Source of the DNA: UBA7359 sp041689615
Lineage (GTDB): Bacteria; Pseudomonadota; Gammaproteobacteria; Eutrophobiales; Eutrophobiaceae
Direction of reading: 5' to 3'
DNA length: 64,000 nt
Assembly: GCA_041689615.1 (NCBI GenBank)
Contig: JBDNFW010000033.1
Coordinates: 62,001 to 126,000 of the forward strand
Shown here: piece by piece, positions 54,711-63,735 of the stretch
Layout: the number at the start of each line of letters is the position of its first letter
Numbering within the stretch: the first letter of the stretch is position 1
Notes under the pieces: model-generated
Told to the model about the DNA's origin: nothing
Databases searched by the model: none
The model's input: only the letters and a program-made list of their open reading frames with translations
Program-made: the position numbers and the translations under genes

Positions 54711-55343
54711 GTGGCAGACAATGAACAAGAAAAACCACGTCCCCGCCTTTTAGGTGATTATTTACCCTGCTCACCAGGGTCAATCAGGATCGCAATGCAA
54801 AAGAAGCGTGACGATAAATTAAATGGTAGACCACAAAAACGTATAGGCGAGTTATTAATAGAACTGGATATTATTGACCAGGAAGAACTGGTAAATGCAT
54901 TACGCAAACAACGCGCGGATAGACTCGGTCAATGTTCTGTATTTGAGTCCCTTAGCAGAACAGAGTTATCAGCAATCGGTAACCAATTTTCCGAACTCAG
55001 TTTATCATCTGATAAACAGTTCATTTTTGAAGGTGAAAATGATCCAACTTTATATGTTTTAGTTAGTGGCAAACTGGAAGTATTTACTAAAGATGACAAT
55101 GGCGATGAAATTCATATCACTTTTGTTGACCCTGTAGAACCTATTGGTGAAATGGGTTATTTTCAGGGAGGAATACGTACAGCTTCGGTAAGAACAGTTG
55201 TTCCGACTGAACTTCTATCAGCACCATACAAAAACTTAACACATTATTTTGAACATGTTCCTCATGTAGCTCATGCCTTTCTAGACGTTATCAATCGTCG
55301 TCAAGCTGAAACAAATGAAAGGTTAAGTAGCGCTGAAAATTGA
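54711..55343 (+). CDS. Cyclic-nucleotide-binding (cNMP) domain protein with MshE-like N-terminus
   Basis: 210 residues from a GTG. Residues about 40-70 (KRIGELLIELDIIDQEELVN) resemble the N-terminal helical unit of GspE/MshE-type ATPases that in some cases binds c-di-GMP. Residues about 75-190 form a cNMP-binding beta roll (VFESLSRTELSAIGNQFSEL, LYVLVSGKLEVFTKDD, EPIGEMGYFQGGIRTASVRT). There is no DNA-binding domain, so it is a sensor or adaptor rather than a Crp-type regulator. It precedes the FimX-like gene by about 100 bp and suggests a second-messenger function. Confidence 0.8.
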   Translation: MADNEQEKPRPRLLGDYLPCSPGSIRIAMQKKRDDKLNGRPQKRIGELLIELDIIDQEELVNALRKQRADRLGQCSVFESLSRTELSAIGNQFSELSLSSDKQFIFEGENDPTLYVLVSGKLEVFTKDDNGDEIHITFVDPVEPIGEMGYFQGGIRTASVRTVVPTELLSAPYKNLTHYFEHVPHVAHAFLDVINRRQAETNERLSSAEN

Positions 55344-55441
55344 TCAATCTAGATTTTATCTATTGATTTATATTTTTTAATTACCTGAAATATAATAAAT
55401 AGAAATTTCAACACATATATTTAATGTTAATCTGAACAAAC

Positions 55442-58069
55442 ATGTCCGATTCCAAATTAGAAAAAATATTAATTATCGATGACAATTCTGATTATCGTAA
55501 ATTAATAAAAACATTTATAAACAAATTATTACCTAGCATTGAAGTAATTGAATATGACCCTGTTTTTGAAGGCATTCCAGACGAAAACTTTAACTGGTCA
55601 GAAATAGATGTTTTGTTACTTGATTATCATCTCTCAATTGTTGGAACAACGGGTCTTGATCTTCTACACAAACACCATAAAAAATATTCATTCCCGGCAA
55701 CAATCATGCTTACTGGCGCAGGAACAGAAGAAATTGCGATTCGTGCACTCGGCTTGGGAATTTATGAATACCAACCCAAACAATCTTTAACAAAAGACAA
55801 ATTAAAACAATCCATTATTCATGCATGGGAAGAAAAAAAATCTGCGCGTAAAAAGAAACAGGAAATAACACAACATAACAGATCATTTAGTAAAGAAATA
55901 TTTTATGAAAATCTTGAAAAAGCGTTTGCTCATAAAGAAACAGAACGAGCGCTTGTCATTATAAAACCTGATGATATAGATACATTAGAAGAACAGATCG
56001 GAATTATCGGTAGAGATAATCTGGTAAATTATATTGCCAAAAATAGTTTCGAGGTATTTAAACTTGGTGCCTGTAATCCCAATATCACTCGAATAAGCGA
56101 CTCAAAAATTGGCGTACAGATAGACTACCCAAGTAATCAAGAAACTCTTGATTTTAATATGCAAGGTTTATCCAAACATCTATCTAAATGCACATTCAAA
56201 TTTTCCGAAGAAAAGTATAAGTTTTCAGTTAGCATTGGCGTATTAAAACTGGGCATGTTCAATGAATCTGCTGAACGATTAATTCACATCGCTTCTGCTG
56301 CTTGTGAACGCGCAAACAAGACGGAAGGTAATTCTCATTACATTTGGAAAGAAACTGATGTCGTTCCTAAATTTATTGAAGAGGACAGCGTTAACCTTGA
56401 GCAAACGTCCATCAATGAAAAAGATCTGGCCGCCATCAAAGAAAAAGAAAAACTTGAATTAGAATTAAAAGCTACAACTGAAGCAAAGGAAAAAGCCGAA
56501 TCTACAATACTAGCCGAACAAGAAGCTAAAAAGACGCTGGAAACCAGATTAAAAATTGCTGAAGAAGCAAAAGAGAAAGCTGAAGCTGAATTAAAACTTG
56601 CCGATGAAGCAAAAATACGTGCTGAACAAAAAGCTGAAGAAGAAGCAGCTCAAGCTGAATTACGTGCCGCACAAGAAGCGAAACAAAAAGCGGAAGCCGA
56701 ATTAAAAGCACAGGAAGAAGCAAAAGCCAAACTTCAAGCCGAAGCGGAAATGAAAGCCGCTAAAGAAGAAAAAGAAAAGTTGGAAGCTGAATTAAAAGCT
56801 AAAGAAGATGCAAAAGCTCAGGCTGAATTACGTGCTGAACAAAAAGCGGAAGCCGAATTAAAAGCACAGGAAGAAGCAAAATCCAAACTTCAAGCCGAAG
56901 CGGAAATGAAAACCGCTAAAGAAGAAAAAGAAAAGTTGGAAGCTGAACTGAAAGCCTTTGCTGAAGCGAAAAGAATCGCTGAAACCGAATTGAAAGTAGC
57001 TAAAGAAGAAAAAGAAAAACTGGAAGCCCAGTTAAAAGCTATTACGGAAGCCAAAGAAAAAGCTGAAGTTAAACCACAGGAAATGATAGGACAGGCTAAT
57101 TCCAATTTAAAATTACAAAATAAAGAAATTGAAGGTCAACCTGTGCCTTCACAAAGTGACACTGACAAGAAACATGAAGAGAATCAAAAGTTAAATAACA
57201 TTGAAACTCAAGAAAGTGATTCGAAAGATATTGAAACTTCGGGTGCGTCACTTAAAGATGTTGAAGCGCAGATTAGAAAACTCATCGATGAAAAACGTAT
57301 CATTCAGACTTATCAACCTGTCACAGCTATGTTTAGCGATGAAGGCGAAGTAAAAGACATTTATAAAACGGGACTTCTGGCTATCCCTGAAATCGAAGAA
57401 TTTAATAAAAATTTATTAGATACATCAATATTTTCGATTTCTTTACAACAAATCATAAATGAATGGATATTAAGACAAGTTTTTTTACGTATTACGGAAA
57501 GCGGCACAACGAAATGCCAATATATGTTTATGATTACTGTCACTGAATCATGGTTTGCAGATATTGCACTATTCCAGTGGTTACAAAAAATATTGTCGCA
57601 AACAAAAAAATACAATCCCGGAAAATCGATCATATTAGATGTGCCGCTTGATATATTTAATAAACATAAAAAACGTGCAGAGGCATTGATTAGCACATTG
57701 CACAAATCTCATCAATTTACAATTGCGCTTTCTAATATTCATTCTGTAGGTAATATTGTAGATTATTGTTTATCAACTTCATCAAGTCTATTGTTGGTTG
57801 ATACTGAACAACTGAAAAAATTAACAGGAACGCTTGCGCCTCATAACGAACAAGAAACAAATGACGATGGCGAAGAAGCTGAAAAACAAAACCTGCTTCA
57901 ATACTTAAAATCAAAAAAGATACGCATCATTACTTCAGGCATAGAAGATTCGACACTTTTGACCGATGCAATTACTGCTGGCACCGACTATACAATTGGT
58001 AGTTTTGTCGGTGACATTCAAGACAATCTGTTTGAATCGAGTACAGTTGAATCGTTTGAGTTAACTTGA
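55442..58069 (+). CDS. FimX-like protein: REC, degenerate GGDEF, long coiled coil, degenerate EAL
   Basis: 875 residues. The receiver (about 1-135) has LLLDYHLSIVGTTGLDLL with a phospho-acceptor Asp. A GGDEF-like domain follows (about 150-305) without the GGDEF signature. A coiled coil of some 220 residues (about 324-545) rich in Glu, Ala and Lys separates it from a C-terminal EAL-like domain (about 605-875), which starts KRIIQTYQPVTAMF but lacks the EAL catalytic residues. FimX in Pseudomonas is a non-catalytic c-di-GMP sensor that controls type IV pili; proximity to PilH- and CheW-like genes fits this. The coiled coil is expanded by internal DNA duplication. Confidence 0.8.
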   Translation: MSDSKLEKILIIDDNSDYRKLIKTFINKLLPSIEVIEYDPVFEGIPDENFNWSEIDVLLLDYHLSIVGTTGLDLLHKHHKKYSFPATIMLTGAGTEEIAIRALGLGIYEYQPKQSLTKDKLKQSIIHAWEEKKSARKKKQEITQHNRSFSKEIFYENLEKAFAHKETERALVIIKPDDIDTLEEQIGIIGRDNLVNYIAKNSFEVFKLGACNPNITRISDSKIGVQIDYPSNQETLDFNMQGLSKHLSKCTFKFSEEKYKFSVSIGVLKLGMFNESAERLIHIASAACERANKTEGNSHYIWKETDVVPKFIEEDSVNLEQTSINEKDLAAIKEKEKLELELKATTEAKEKAESTILAEQEAKKTLETRLKIAEEAKEKAEAELKLADEAKIRAEQKAEEEAAQAELRAAQEAKQKAEAELKAQEEAKAKLQAEAEMKAAKEEKEKLEAELKAKEDAKAQAELRAEQKAEAELKAQEEAKSKLQAEAEMKTAKEEKEKLEAELKAFAEAKRIAETELKVAKEEKEKLEAQLKAITEAKEKAEVKPQEMIGQANSNLKLQNKEIEGQPVPSQSDTDKKHEENQKLNNIETQESDSKDIETSGASLKDVEAQIRKLIDEKRIIQTYQPVTAMFSDEGEVKDIYKTGLLAIPEIEEFNKNLLDTSIFSISLQQIINEWILRQVFLRITESGTTKCQYMFMITVTESWFADIALFQWLQKILSQTKKYNPGKSIILDVPLDIFNKHKKRAEALISTLHKSHQFTIALSNIHSVGNIVDYCLSTSSSLLLVDTEQLKKLTGTLAPHNEQETNDDGEEAEKQNLLQYLKSKKIRIITSGIEDSTLLTDAITAGTDYTIGSFVGDIQDNLFESSTVESFELT
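56684..56947 (+). repeat. Near-perfect 108-bp direct duplication inside the coiled coil
   Basis: Bases 56684-56791 and 56840-56947 differ at only about two positions, an offset of 156 bp (52 codons). The codons, not just the residues, are conserved, which points to recent duplication. Each copy codes KAEAELKAQEEAK then KLQAEAEMK-A/T-AKEEKEKLEAE. Further weaker copies flank them. Confidence 0.85.
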
Positions 58070-58071
58070 TA

Positions 58072-58824
58072 ATGAAAACTAGCGAATTAATATTATTACT
58101 ACTTATCGTATATCCTTTGTTTGGCTATGCTGATTTTAAAGAAGGTGGCGAAGCTTATATAAATGGCGATTATGAGGCTGCCGCTAACGAATTTATTCCT
58201 CTAGCAGAACGCGGTGACCATCGCGCTATGTATGCATTGGGTTCAATGTATTCTGAAGGACATGGCGTCGAGAAAGATTTGAAGAAAGCATACGAGCTTT
58301 TTTCTGAAGCGGCTAAAAATGGTCGTGCAGATGCTATGTATAAATTAGGATTAATGTATGAGCATGGACAAGGAGTTGAGCAAAATTCTAAAAAAGCAAT
58401 TCGTTACTATAAAAAATCGGCGCAAAAAGGCTATCCATTAGCTCAGTATAGATTTGGCCTTATGTACGAAAAAGGTTTTGGCGTAAAACAAAATATTATT
58501 AATGCCTACGCCTGGCTTGTCATTGCTGGGCATTATTTCATTTACGACACGATCAATTCTGAAGAAAATAACAACGAAATAAATGATGATCAAAAACGTC
58601 AACTACTTTTCTTTCAGCAACAAGAAAAAGACAGAGTTTTTAAAGAGATCACAGATCATCTTCAAGCCCTAAAGCAAGACATGAGCCTTGAGCAAATTGA
58701 TCAAGTTAAAAACAAAGTAGTTAAGCTTAGTAAATTCAGAAAACAATACCATCCCGAAAAAATCAAAAATCTTAAAATCGAACCTAGCATTGAAAATCTA
58801 TTTTTACCTGAAACGCTATATTAA
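58072..58824 (+). CDS. Exported Sel1-repeat protein
   Basis: 250 residues from the ATG at 58072, three bases after the FimX-like stop. A signal peptide (LLLLIVYPLFGYADF) precedes three Sel1 repeats: AMYALGSMYSEGHGVEKDLK, AMYKLGLMYEHGQGVEQNSK and AQYRFGLMYEKGFGVKQNII. Then a helical tail of about 90 residues. Sel1 proteins are periplasmic adaptor scaffolds. Coupling to the FimX-like gene suggests that they act together, perhaps on the pilus. Confidence 0.82.
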   Translation: MKTSELILLLLIVYPLFGYADFKEGGEAYINGDYEAAANEFIPLAERGDHRAMYALGSMYSEGHGVEKDLKKAYELFSEAAKNGRADAMYKLGLMYEHGQGVEQNSKKAIRYYKKSAQKGYPLAQYRFGLMYEKGFGVKQNIINAYAWLVIAGHYFIYDTINSEENNNEINDDQKRQLLFFQQQEKDRVFKEITDHLQALKQDMSLEQIDQVKNKVVKLSKFRKQYHPEKIKNLKIEPSIENLFLPETLY

Positions 58825-58981
58825 GTTTAGTGAAAGGCTTTCTCTATAACTAAAATAACGGCTAAATAGATTAAAGAAAGATATCATTACAGCATGTTTT
58901 ATTTGTCTGCGTATAATTCGTTTTAGCTAAGAAATTGGTTTGTTAATGTTTCCTTTTAAGGTGCTCTATTATTCCTGGCGC

Positions 58982-58987
58982 TATAAT
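58982..58987 (+). promoter_or_regulatory. Candidate -10 box for cspA
   Basis: TATAAT within GCGCTATAATTCGT, 74 bp before the cspA start. A second, near-identical GCGTATAATTCGT lies at 58909-58921. No good -35 box is at standard distance from either. Cold-shock genes have long leaders, so either could be the start site. Confidence 0.3.
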
Positions 58988-59060
58988 TCGTAAGCAATAA
59001 CTTCTCTCTCAGCACAAGTATTTTAGCTTCAATTATTAAAATTTTTAATAGGAAATAAAT

Positions 59061-59270
59061 ATGTCTGAGTTAGTAAACGGTAAAGTTAAGTTTTTTAATG
59101 ATTCAAAAGGTTTTGGTTTTATTGAACAAGAACAAGGTACTGATGTTTTCGTCCATTTTAGTGCGATCAATGGATTTGGTTTTAAAACGCTTGCTGAAGG
59201 TCAACAAGTTCAGTTTAGCGTTACTTAAGGCGAGAAAGGTCCCCAAGCCGAGAACGTGACGCCGGTATAA
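59061..59270 (+). pseudogene. Cold-shock protein (CspA family) gene with an in-frame stop
   Basis: The reading frame begins MSELVNGKVKFFNDSKGFGF and has RNP1 (KGFGFI) and RNP2 (DVFVHFS), but at codon 56 a TAA replaces the Gln normally found in VTQGxKGPQAENV (sequence GTT ACT TAA GGC GAG). Downstream the same frame continues GEKGPQAENVTPV to a TAA at 59268, exactly the family end at 69 residues. One C-to-T change explains this. The 55-residue product would lack the last beta strand. A sequencing error or readthrough are alternatives. Confidence 0.85.
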
Positions 59271-59850
59271 GTTAAAACTAAATTTTGCTGTGTTTATTGT
59301 TTTGCAGCATTATATTCCGGTGTTATTTTTTAATTCTCGTGCTTAATACACGAGGAAGTGGTTACCTCCTGTTTGCAGATTAAACAAGCTTTCTACATTT
59401 ATGATTATTTCTTCTATAAGTTCGTTCTAACTTTTGGGTTGATTCGATGTAAATTTAATTTGTGACATGCTCCCCAAAACATAGAAAATGTTGGGGAAGC
59501 GCCTAAATGTATGAGTTTGAATAACAAAGTAGCTTTATCAAATAATAGACTGTAAGCTAAAAGAAATATGTAAGATATTGATAAGATTAGTAAAAATGTT
59601 GCTTTTTGACGACATTAATGTTTAATGTTTAATGTTTAAAAATATTTTATGTTGTATTATGCGACATAAAATTGTCAATTATTGATAATAAATAAGTAAA
59701 AACATAATAAAAGGTGGCACTTTAAATACTGTTGTGCCTTCACGGAAAATCCCTTTAATTTCAGGAACTTAGTGTCCTTGAATTAAATTATTACGGATAA
59801 TGAATTTGAGGTCACCTATTACTGTGTATATGCTCTGAGGGGAAGCATAC
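59271..59850. other. Long AT-rich intergenic region with repeats and hairpins
   Basis: 580 bp with no convincing gene. It holds a stem CTCGTG / CACGAG (59336-59354), a hairpin TCCCCAA / TTGGGGA (59471-59497), and a 7-bp tandem repeat (AATGTTT, three copies, about 59617-59638). The last 100 bp before 59851 should be the leader of the next operon. A small RNA cannot be excluded. Confidence 0.4.
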
Positions 59851-61398
59851 ATGTCAGATACAGAAATTTTATCTCAGATATTAAATCTGGGAGAGAAATG
59901 GCACGTTCAGTCGGCTGAAGTTGATCAGCCCTCCAATCGTATTGATATTACTATTGGATTTGGCCACGCAAAGAAAAAGTCGCTTTTTGGGCGTAATAAA
60001 ACAAATAGTGACATTCAAACTGTCGCATTACGCCACTTACCCATTTTCGGAATGCGTACGTTTTTACATGTGCCTGCCGCTAATGCTGTTGAAAGCAATA
60101 AAGTCTGGAATCCAGCTGGCTCAAAGCTCACTAATGAAATGGAAGCATTTCTAATCGAGATCCTGAATAATTCCAGATCAAATAAGGCAGCAGCAAAAAT
60201 AGCCGGCGTTACATCAGCCGAAGTCAGAGAAGTTAGTGAGCGAACTGGTGCAGGAGCAGATAATCTTGCAGATGCATTGTCAAATGTCGCGTCAGCGGCA
60301 AGTAGTTCCGGCTCTGTATCGAATTATCACGAAACAAAATCATTTGAATTAATTGAACATAGTGACATCCCTACTGAAACACATGACAACTGGCAACGTG
60401 TTATTAGTGGAGATATACCAATTCAAAGTAATGTCGTTGGTTTGCAAATGCTACTGCAACGGATTCGTCAGGATATTGCCAATAACCCATCCGAAATTTC
60501 ACGCATTAAATCAGCTAAATTGTTACGCCAGTATTTCGTTAAAAACCAAAAACAACATAAAGCAGACCTTGCGCTTATTACAGGTAATACTGAGCAAGCC
60601 ATGCCTCAAGAAGCTGCTGTAAGCTACTCAACGGCACAAACGGGTTTCCCTGCTGATAATCATGTTGTCTGGCAAAAAATCATTAATGGCGACATACAGA
60701 TTCAGACTTCAAATGTTGCACTACAGATGATGATGGAGCGAGTTCGTCAATCGGTGGAAAGAAACCCATCGGAATCTTCACGTCATGCTGGAACAAAAAT
60801 ACTTCGCCAATTCTTTATCAAACATAAAGACAGATTGGCTAATGAAGCACAACAAATGGGTATCAATCTGGGAACGCCTGTTAGTATTGAGGCAACAAAC
60901 GTTTCTATCCCGACAGACGCCGCCGCATGTTGGCAAGACTTAATTAGCGGCTCATTAAAAATTCAAACTAATGCAGTTGGCTTACAAATGATGATGGAGC
61001 GTGTTCGTCAGTCAATTGAAAAAAACGGTTCGGATGCAAACCGAATGGCAGGCATAAAAATATTGCGCCAATATTTCATCAAGCATCAAGCATCCGCACA
61101 AAACGAAATACTGCAACTAAACGGTATAAGCGGAACAATTCCGACAACAGTGGCTAGCAGTGGTCATGCAACCATCCCGGCAGAATCTCATCCTAGCTGG
61201 CAACGATTAATCAATGGCGAACTCGTTCTTGATACCGATATTGTCGCGCTGAAAATGATGCTGCAAAGTGTACGAATTTCAATAGAAAAAAATCCAACCG
61301 AAGCATCGCGCCAAGCCGGAGCAAAGATTCTTCGTCAATATTTCATTAAACATCAAAGCAAACACATAACTGAACTCAATCAGTTAATTGCCGCATAG
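59851..61398 (+). CDS. Four-repeat protein with ISL3-transposase-like N-terminal region
   Basis: 515 residues, soluble. Residues 1-140 resemble the N-terminal DNA-binding part of ISL3-family transposases: ILNLGEKWHVQSAEVD, RHLPIFGMRTFLHVPA, then PAGSKLTNEMEAFLIEIL and a helix-turn-helix-like AAAKIAGVTSAEVREVSERT, but without the zinc cysteines. After a Ser/Ala-rich linker come four related units of about 90 residues, starting near 178, 270, 359 and 447, each with W-Q-x-x-I-x-G-x, a QxMMMERVRQS-type helix, and KILRQYFIKHQ. No catalytic domain is seen. It opens a likely operon with the DUF6976-type gene 14 bp downstream and precedes chemosensory genes. Confidence 0.65.
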   Translation: MSDTEILSQILNLGEKWHVQSAEVDQPSNRIDITIGFGHAKKKSLFGRNKTNSDIQTVALRHLPIFGMRTFLHVPAANAVESNKVWNPAGSKLTNEMEAFLIEILNNSRSNKAAAKIAGVTSAEVREVSERTGAGADNLADALSNVASAASSSGSVSNYHETKSFELIEHSDIPTETHDNWQRVISGDIPIQSNVVGLQMLLQRIRQDIANNPSEISRIKSAKLLRQYFVKNQKQHKADLALITGNTEQAMPQEAAVSYSTAQTGFPADNHVVWQKIINGDIQIQTSNVALQMMMERVRQSVERNPSESSRHAGTKILRQFFIKHKDRLANEAQQMGINLGTPVSIEATNVSIPTDAAACWQDLISGSLKIQTNAVGLQMMMERVRQSIEKNGSDANRMAGIKILRQYFIKHQASAQNEILQLNGISGTIPTTVASSGHATIPAESHPSWQRLINGELVLDTDIVALKMMLQSVRISIEKNPTEASRQAGAKILRQYFIKHQSKHITELNQLIAA

Positions 61399-61412
61399 GA
61401 GAAGTTAGTATT

Positions 61413-62417
61413 ATGTCTACATCTGATATCCATTCAAAAATGATAACCGTTGATCAGGCGAAGGCGGCAATTGAAGCTGGGAAGGTTCTTTGGCTTTCGG
61501 GTGATGAAAACCTGCTAAAACAATTACCTAAAGGTCGTTGGGTTGGTGGTTCAATCCCCTACTTCATGTCTGCTGATGGCGGTAAAACAACACGCGATAT
61601 GATTTATGCTTCCGAGCTTGACCCAAGCGTTGCTCGCAGAATTCAGGTCAAGTTTTACAATACGGCAACCATAAAAAATATTGCTAAAGATTCACCTGAT
61701 GATGGTTTTACCATACTTTTAATTCCTGCATTTAGTGATTTGCATTTGGCTTATGCGCAAAATGCACCGGAATACGAAGACATGTTTATCAAGCCAATTG
61801 CCGGCTGGGTTACAGGTTTACATCTTGACGATTTAGGCAGCGTCAAACCCGTTGTCTTTAATGGCGGCACTTGTGAAAGTTCTACTGATAAAGCAATAGC
61901 CATGCATGTCACATTGGCCCCAGGTAAAGTTGCCAATATTGGTATTGTAAATATTGCAAAACAAGGTGATGGTGACGTAATAGAATTTCCAGACACCGGT
62001 TTTTCAGCCACAAACTGTTTAATCAATGGTGTAGAACAAAACCTTGCCGACTATTTATTAGGGATAAATGTTGATACAAAATTACCATTAGTAGCTGATT
62101 ATTCTGGCGCAATGATTAACGTTTCTTTTCAGGAAATTGATGAGAAAAATAAATCGGTTTCATTCTATGCGCCGGTTTTCAGTGGCGTTGAGTACAAATT
62201 ATCTGCACCTGTAAGTGATTACGTTTCATCATTCCAATCAGCCTTACCTTCTTTGGATAGTGGTGTTACCTTTTCATGTAACTGTGTCTTAAATTATCTC
62301 CATTCAGAACTGGAAGGTAAAACAACGCAAGGCATGACCGGTCCAATGACCTTTGGTGAAATAGCATATCAATTATTAAACCAAACTTTGGTCTATTTGA
62401 CCGTTGAAGATGCTTAA
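61413..62417 (+). CDS. DUF6976-type protein (FIST-like C-terminus)
   Basis: 334 residues, no signal peptide. Visible blocks are KGRWVGGSIPYFMSADGG, ILLIPAFSDLHLAYAQNAPE, KPIAGWVTGLHLDDLG, LPLVADYSGAMINVSFQEID and FSCNCVLNYLHSELEGKTTQ followed by GPMTFGEIAYQLLNQTLVYL. I associate these with the family called DUF6976, of unknown function; the end also recalls the C-terminal part of FIST sensory domains. The ribosome site AGGAG is about 11 nt before the ATG, and the gene sits between the four-repeat protein and a response regulator. Confidence 0.6.
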   Translation: MSTSDIHSKMITVDQAKAAIEAGKVLWLSGDENLLKQLPKGRWVGGSIPYFMSADGGKTTRDMIYASELDPSVARRIQVKFYNTATIKNIAKDSPDDGFTILLIPAFSDLHLAYAQNAPEYEDMFIKPIAGWVTGLHLDDLGSVKPVVFNGGTCESSTDKAIAMHVTLAPGKVANIGIVNIAKQGDGDVIEFPDTGFSATNCLINGVEQNLADYLLGINVDTKLPLVADYSGAMINVSFQEIDEKNKSVSFYAPVFSGVEYKLSAPVSDYVSSFQSALPSLDSGVTFSCNCVLNYLHSELEGKTTQGMTGPMTFGEIAYQLLNQTLVYLTVEDA

Positions 62418-62443
62418 GGCTTTTTATAGGCGTTGATTTTACA

Positions 62444-63271
62444 GTGAAAGCAAATCATATTACGGTCGCTTTAATAGGGATTCCCTCTATTGAAGAGAAG
62501 CGCTTAGATGCTGCTTTTCTGCATTCGCAGTCGCGTCATACAGCCTATTCTGCAGCAGATCTTTCTGATTCACCGCAAATATTAATGGTCAATGCAGATG
62601 AACCTGCCTCTCTAATTGAATGGCGCAAGTACAGAAATACACTTGAAGCAGCAGAAAAAGTAGATCCACCTTCTGTCCTGGTTTCAAAAGACCGTGAATT
62701 TAAAACAGATCATTATCAAGTTAGACGGCCTTTAATTGCATCTAGAGCAATCAGTATTCTGGATCAAGTTACTGCTAAAGAATTTACTGTTAGTGAAGAA
62801 GTCGCTATTTTAGAACAAACGTCAGCGCCTGTAGCACAACAACAAGTCGACGATAAAACGATTCAGGAAGACAATAATCCTGCTAAAGACATAGTGGCTT
62901 TAGTTATTGATGATAGTTTGCCTGTTAGAATACAAATGGATCAGGCATTAAGACCTTTTACCGGACGTGTTGATTTTGCAGAATCCGGTGAAGAAGCATT
63001 TGAATTAATCAATACCAATGAATATCAAATTATTTTTCTGGATGTCGTTTTACCCGGCATGGATGGTTATGAGATATGTAAGGTAATAAAACAAGGAAGA
63101 GCAAAAAACACCCCTATTATCATGTTAACAGGTAATTCTTCACCTGCAGATAAAATCAAAGGAAAGCTTGCTGGTTGTGATACTTATTTAATTAAGCCGG
63201 TTGGCAAAGCGATATTCAAAGAAGTAGTTTCGCAGTATTTAAGTTTGCCCGTTAATGCTAACGCGATGTAA
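62444..63271 (+). CDS. Response regulator with extra N-terminal domain (PilG-like position)
   Basis: 275 residues from a GTG. The first 120 residues form a divergent domain (MKANHITVALIGIPSIEEKR, PQILMVNADEPASLIEWRKY) that looks like a degenerate receiver. After a linker, residues about 147-272 are a full receiver: VALVIDDSLPVRIQMDQAL with the acidic pair, IIFLDVVLPGMDGYEI with the phospho-acceptor Asp, IMLTGNSS and LIKPVGK with the Lys. There is no output domain. Its place ahead of the PilH- and CheW-like genes is that of PilG in the pil-chp cluster. Confidence 0.8.
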   Translation: MKANHITVALIGIPSIEEKRLDAAFLHSQSRHTAYSAADLSDSPQILMVNADEPASLIEWRKYRNTLEAAEKVDPPSVLVSKDREFKTDHYQVRRPLIASRAISILDQVTAKEFTVSEEVAILEQTSAPVAQQQVDDKTIQEDNNPAKDIVALVIDDSLPVRIQMDQALRPFTGRVDFAESGEEAFELINTNEYQIIFLDVVLPGMDGYEICKVIKQGRAKNTPIIMLTGNSSPADKIKGKLAGCDTYLIKPVGKAIFKEVVSQYLSLPVNANAM

Positions 63272-63326
63272 ATGCGGTTGTTTGGGTGATACATTTTATT
63301 AATTTATTTTTAGTTCGGAGGAAAAA

Positions 63327-63692
63327 ATGGCGATAAGAAAAGTTCTTATTGTTGATGATTCACCAACAGATTTATCGAATCTAGAGAAAATCATTAGTGA
63401 GACAGATAGAGAAGTCATTACGGCTTCAAATGGTAGTGAAGCTATTACAAAAGCAAAAAGTGACAAGCCTGACATTATCTTTATGGATATTGTTATGGAC
63501 AAAATGGATGGCTATGAAGCAACAAGAACACTGACGAATGACAGCGCGACAAAATCGATCCCCATCATTTTTGTAAGTAGCAAACGACAAAAAGCGGATC
63601 GTGTCTGGGCAAAGATGCAAGGGGGAAAAGATTTAGTATCTAAACCTTACACAAAGGATCAAATACTGGATCAACTAAAAGCTTACGAATGA
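63327..63692 (+). CDS. PilH-like response regulator
   Basis: 121 residues, a stand-alone receiver with GGAGG before the ATG. VLIVDDSPTDLSNLEKII has the acidic pair, IIFMDIVMDKMDGYEATRTL the phospho-acceptor, IFVSSKRQKADRVWAKMQGG the switch Ser and a Lys-rich stretch resembling the PilH signature, and DLVSKPYTKDQ the conserved Lys. PilH is the second CheY-like protein of type IV pilus chemosensory systems that control twitching. The CheW-like gene that follows supports this. Confidence 0.82.
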   Translation: MAIRKVLIVDDSPTDLSNLEKIISETDREVITASNGSEAITKAKSDKPDIIFMDIVMDKMDGYEATRTLTNDSATKSIPIIFVSSKRQKADRVWAKMQGGKDLVSKPYTKDQILDQLKAYE

Positions 63693-63702
63693 ATATAAAA
63701 AC

Positions 63703-63735
63703 AAAGCCTCAATAATAATATTGGGGCTTTTAAAT
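63703..63735 (+). terminator. Hairpin between the PilH- and CheW-like genes
   Basis: A 12-bp stem with one wobble pair (AAAGCCTCAATA / TATTGGGGCTTT), loop ATAA, followed by T-rich sequence. It sits inside the presumed operon, so it may attenuate rather than end transcription. Confidence 0.65.

Noticed and set aside
56526..57105. Minus-strand Leu/Ser-rich frames in the FimX-like gene
   Set aside because: They are shadows of the Glu/Lys/Ala coiled-coil codons.
59226..59228. TAA in cspA as a programmed recoding site
   Set aside because: No stem-loop or known recoding signal follows, and TAA is the least leaky stop; mutation or a read error is simpler.
59851..60270. A truncated ISL3 insertion sequence
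   Set aside because: The frame is intact and fused to four well-kept repeats, no terminal repeats are visible, and the zinc cysteines are cleanly absent rather than decayed.
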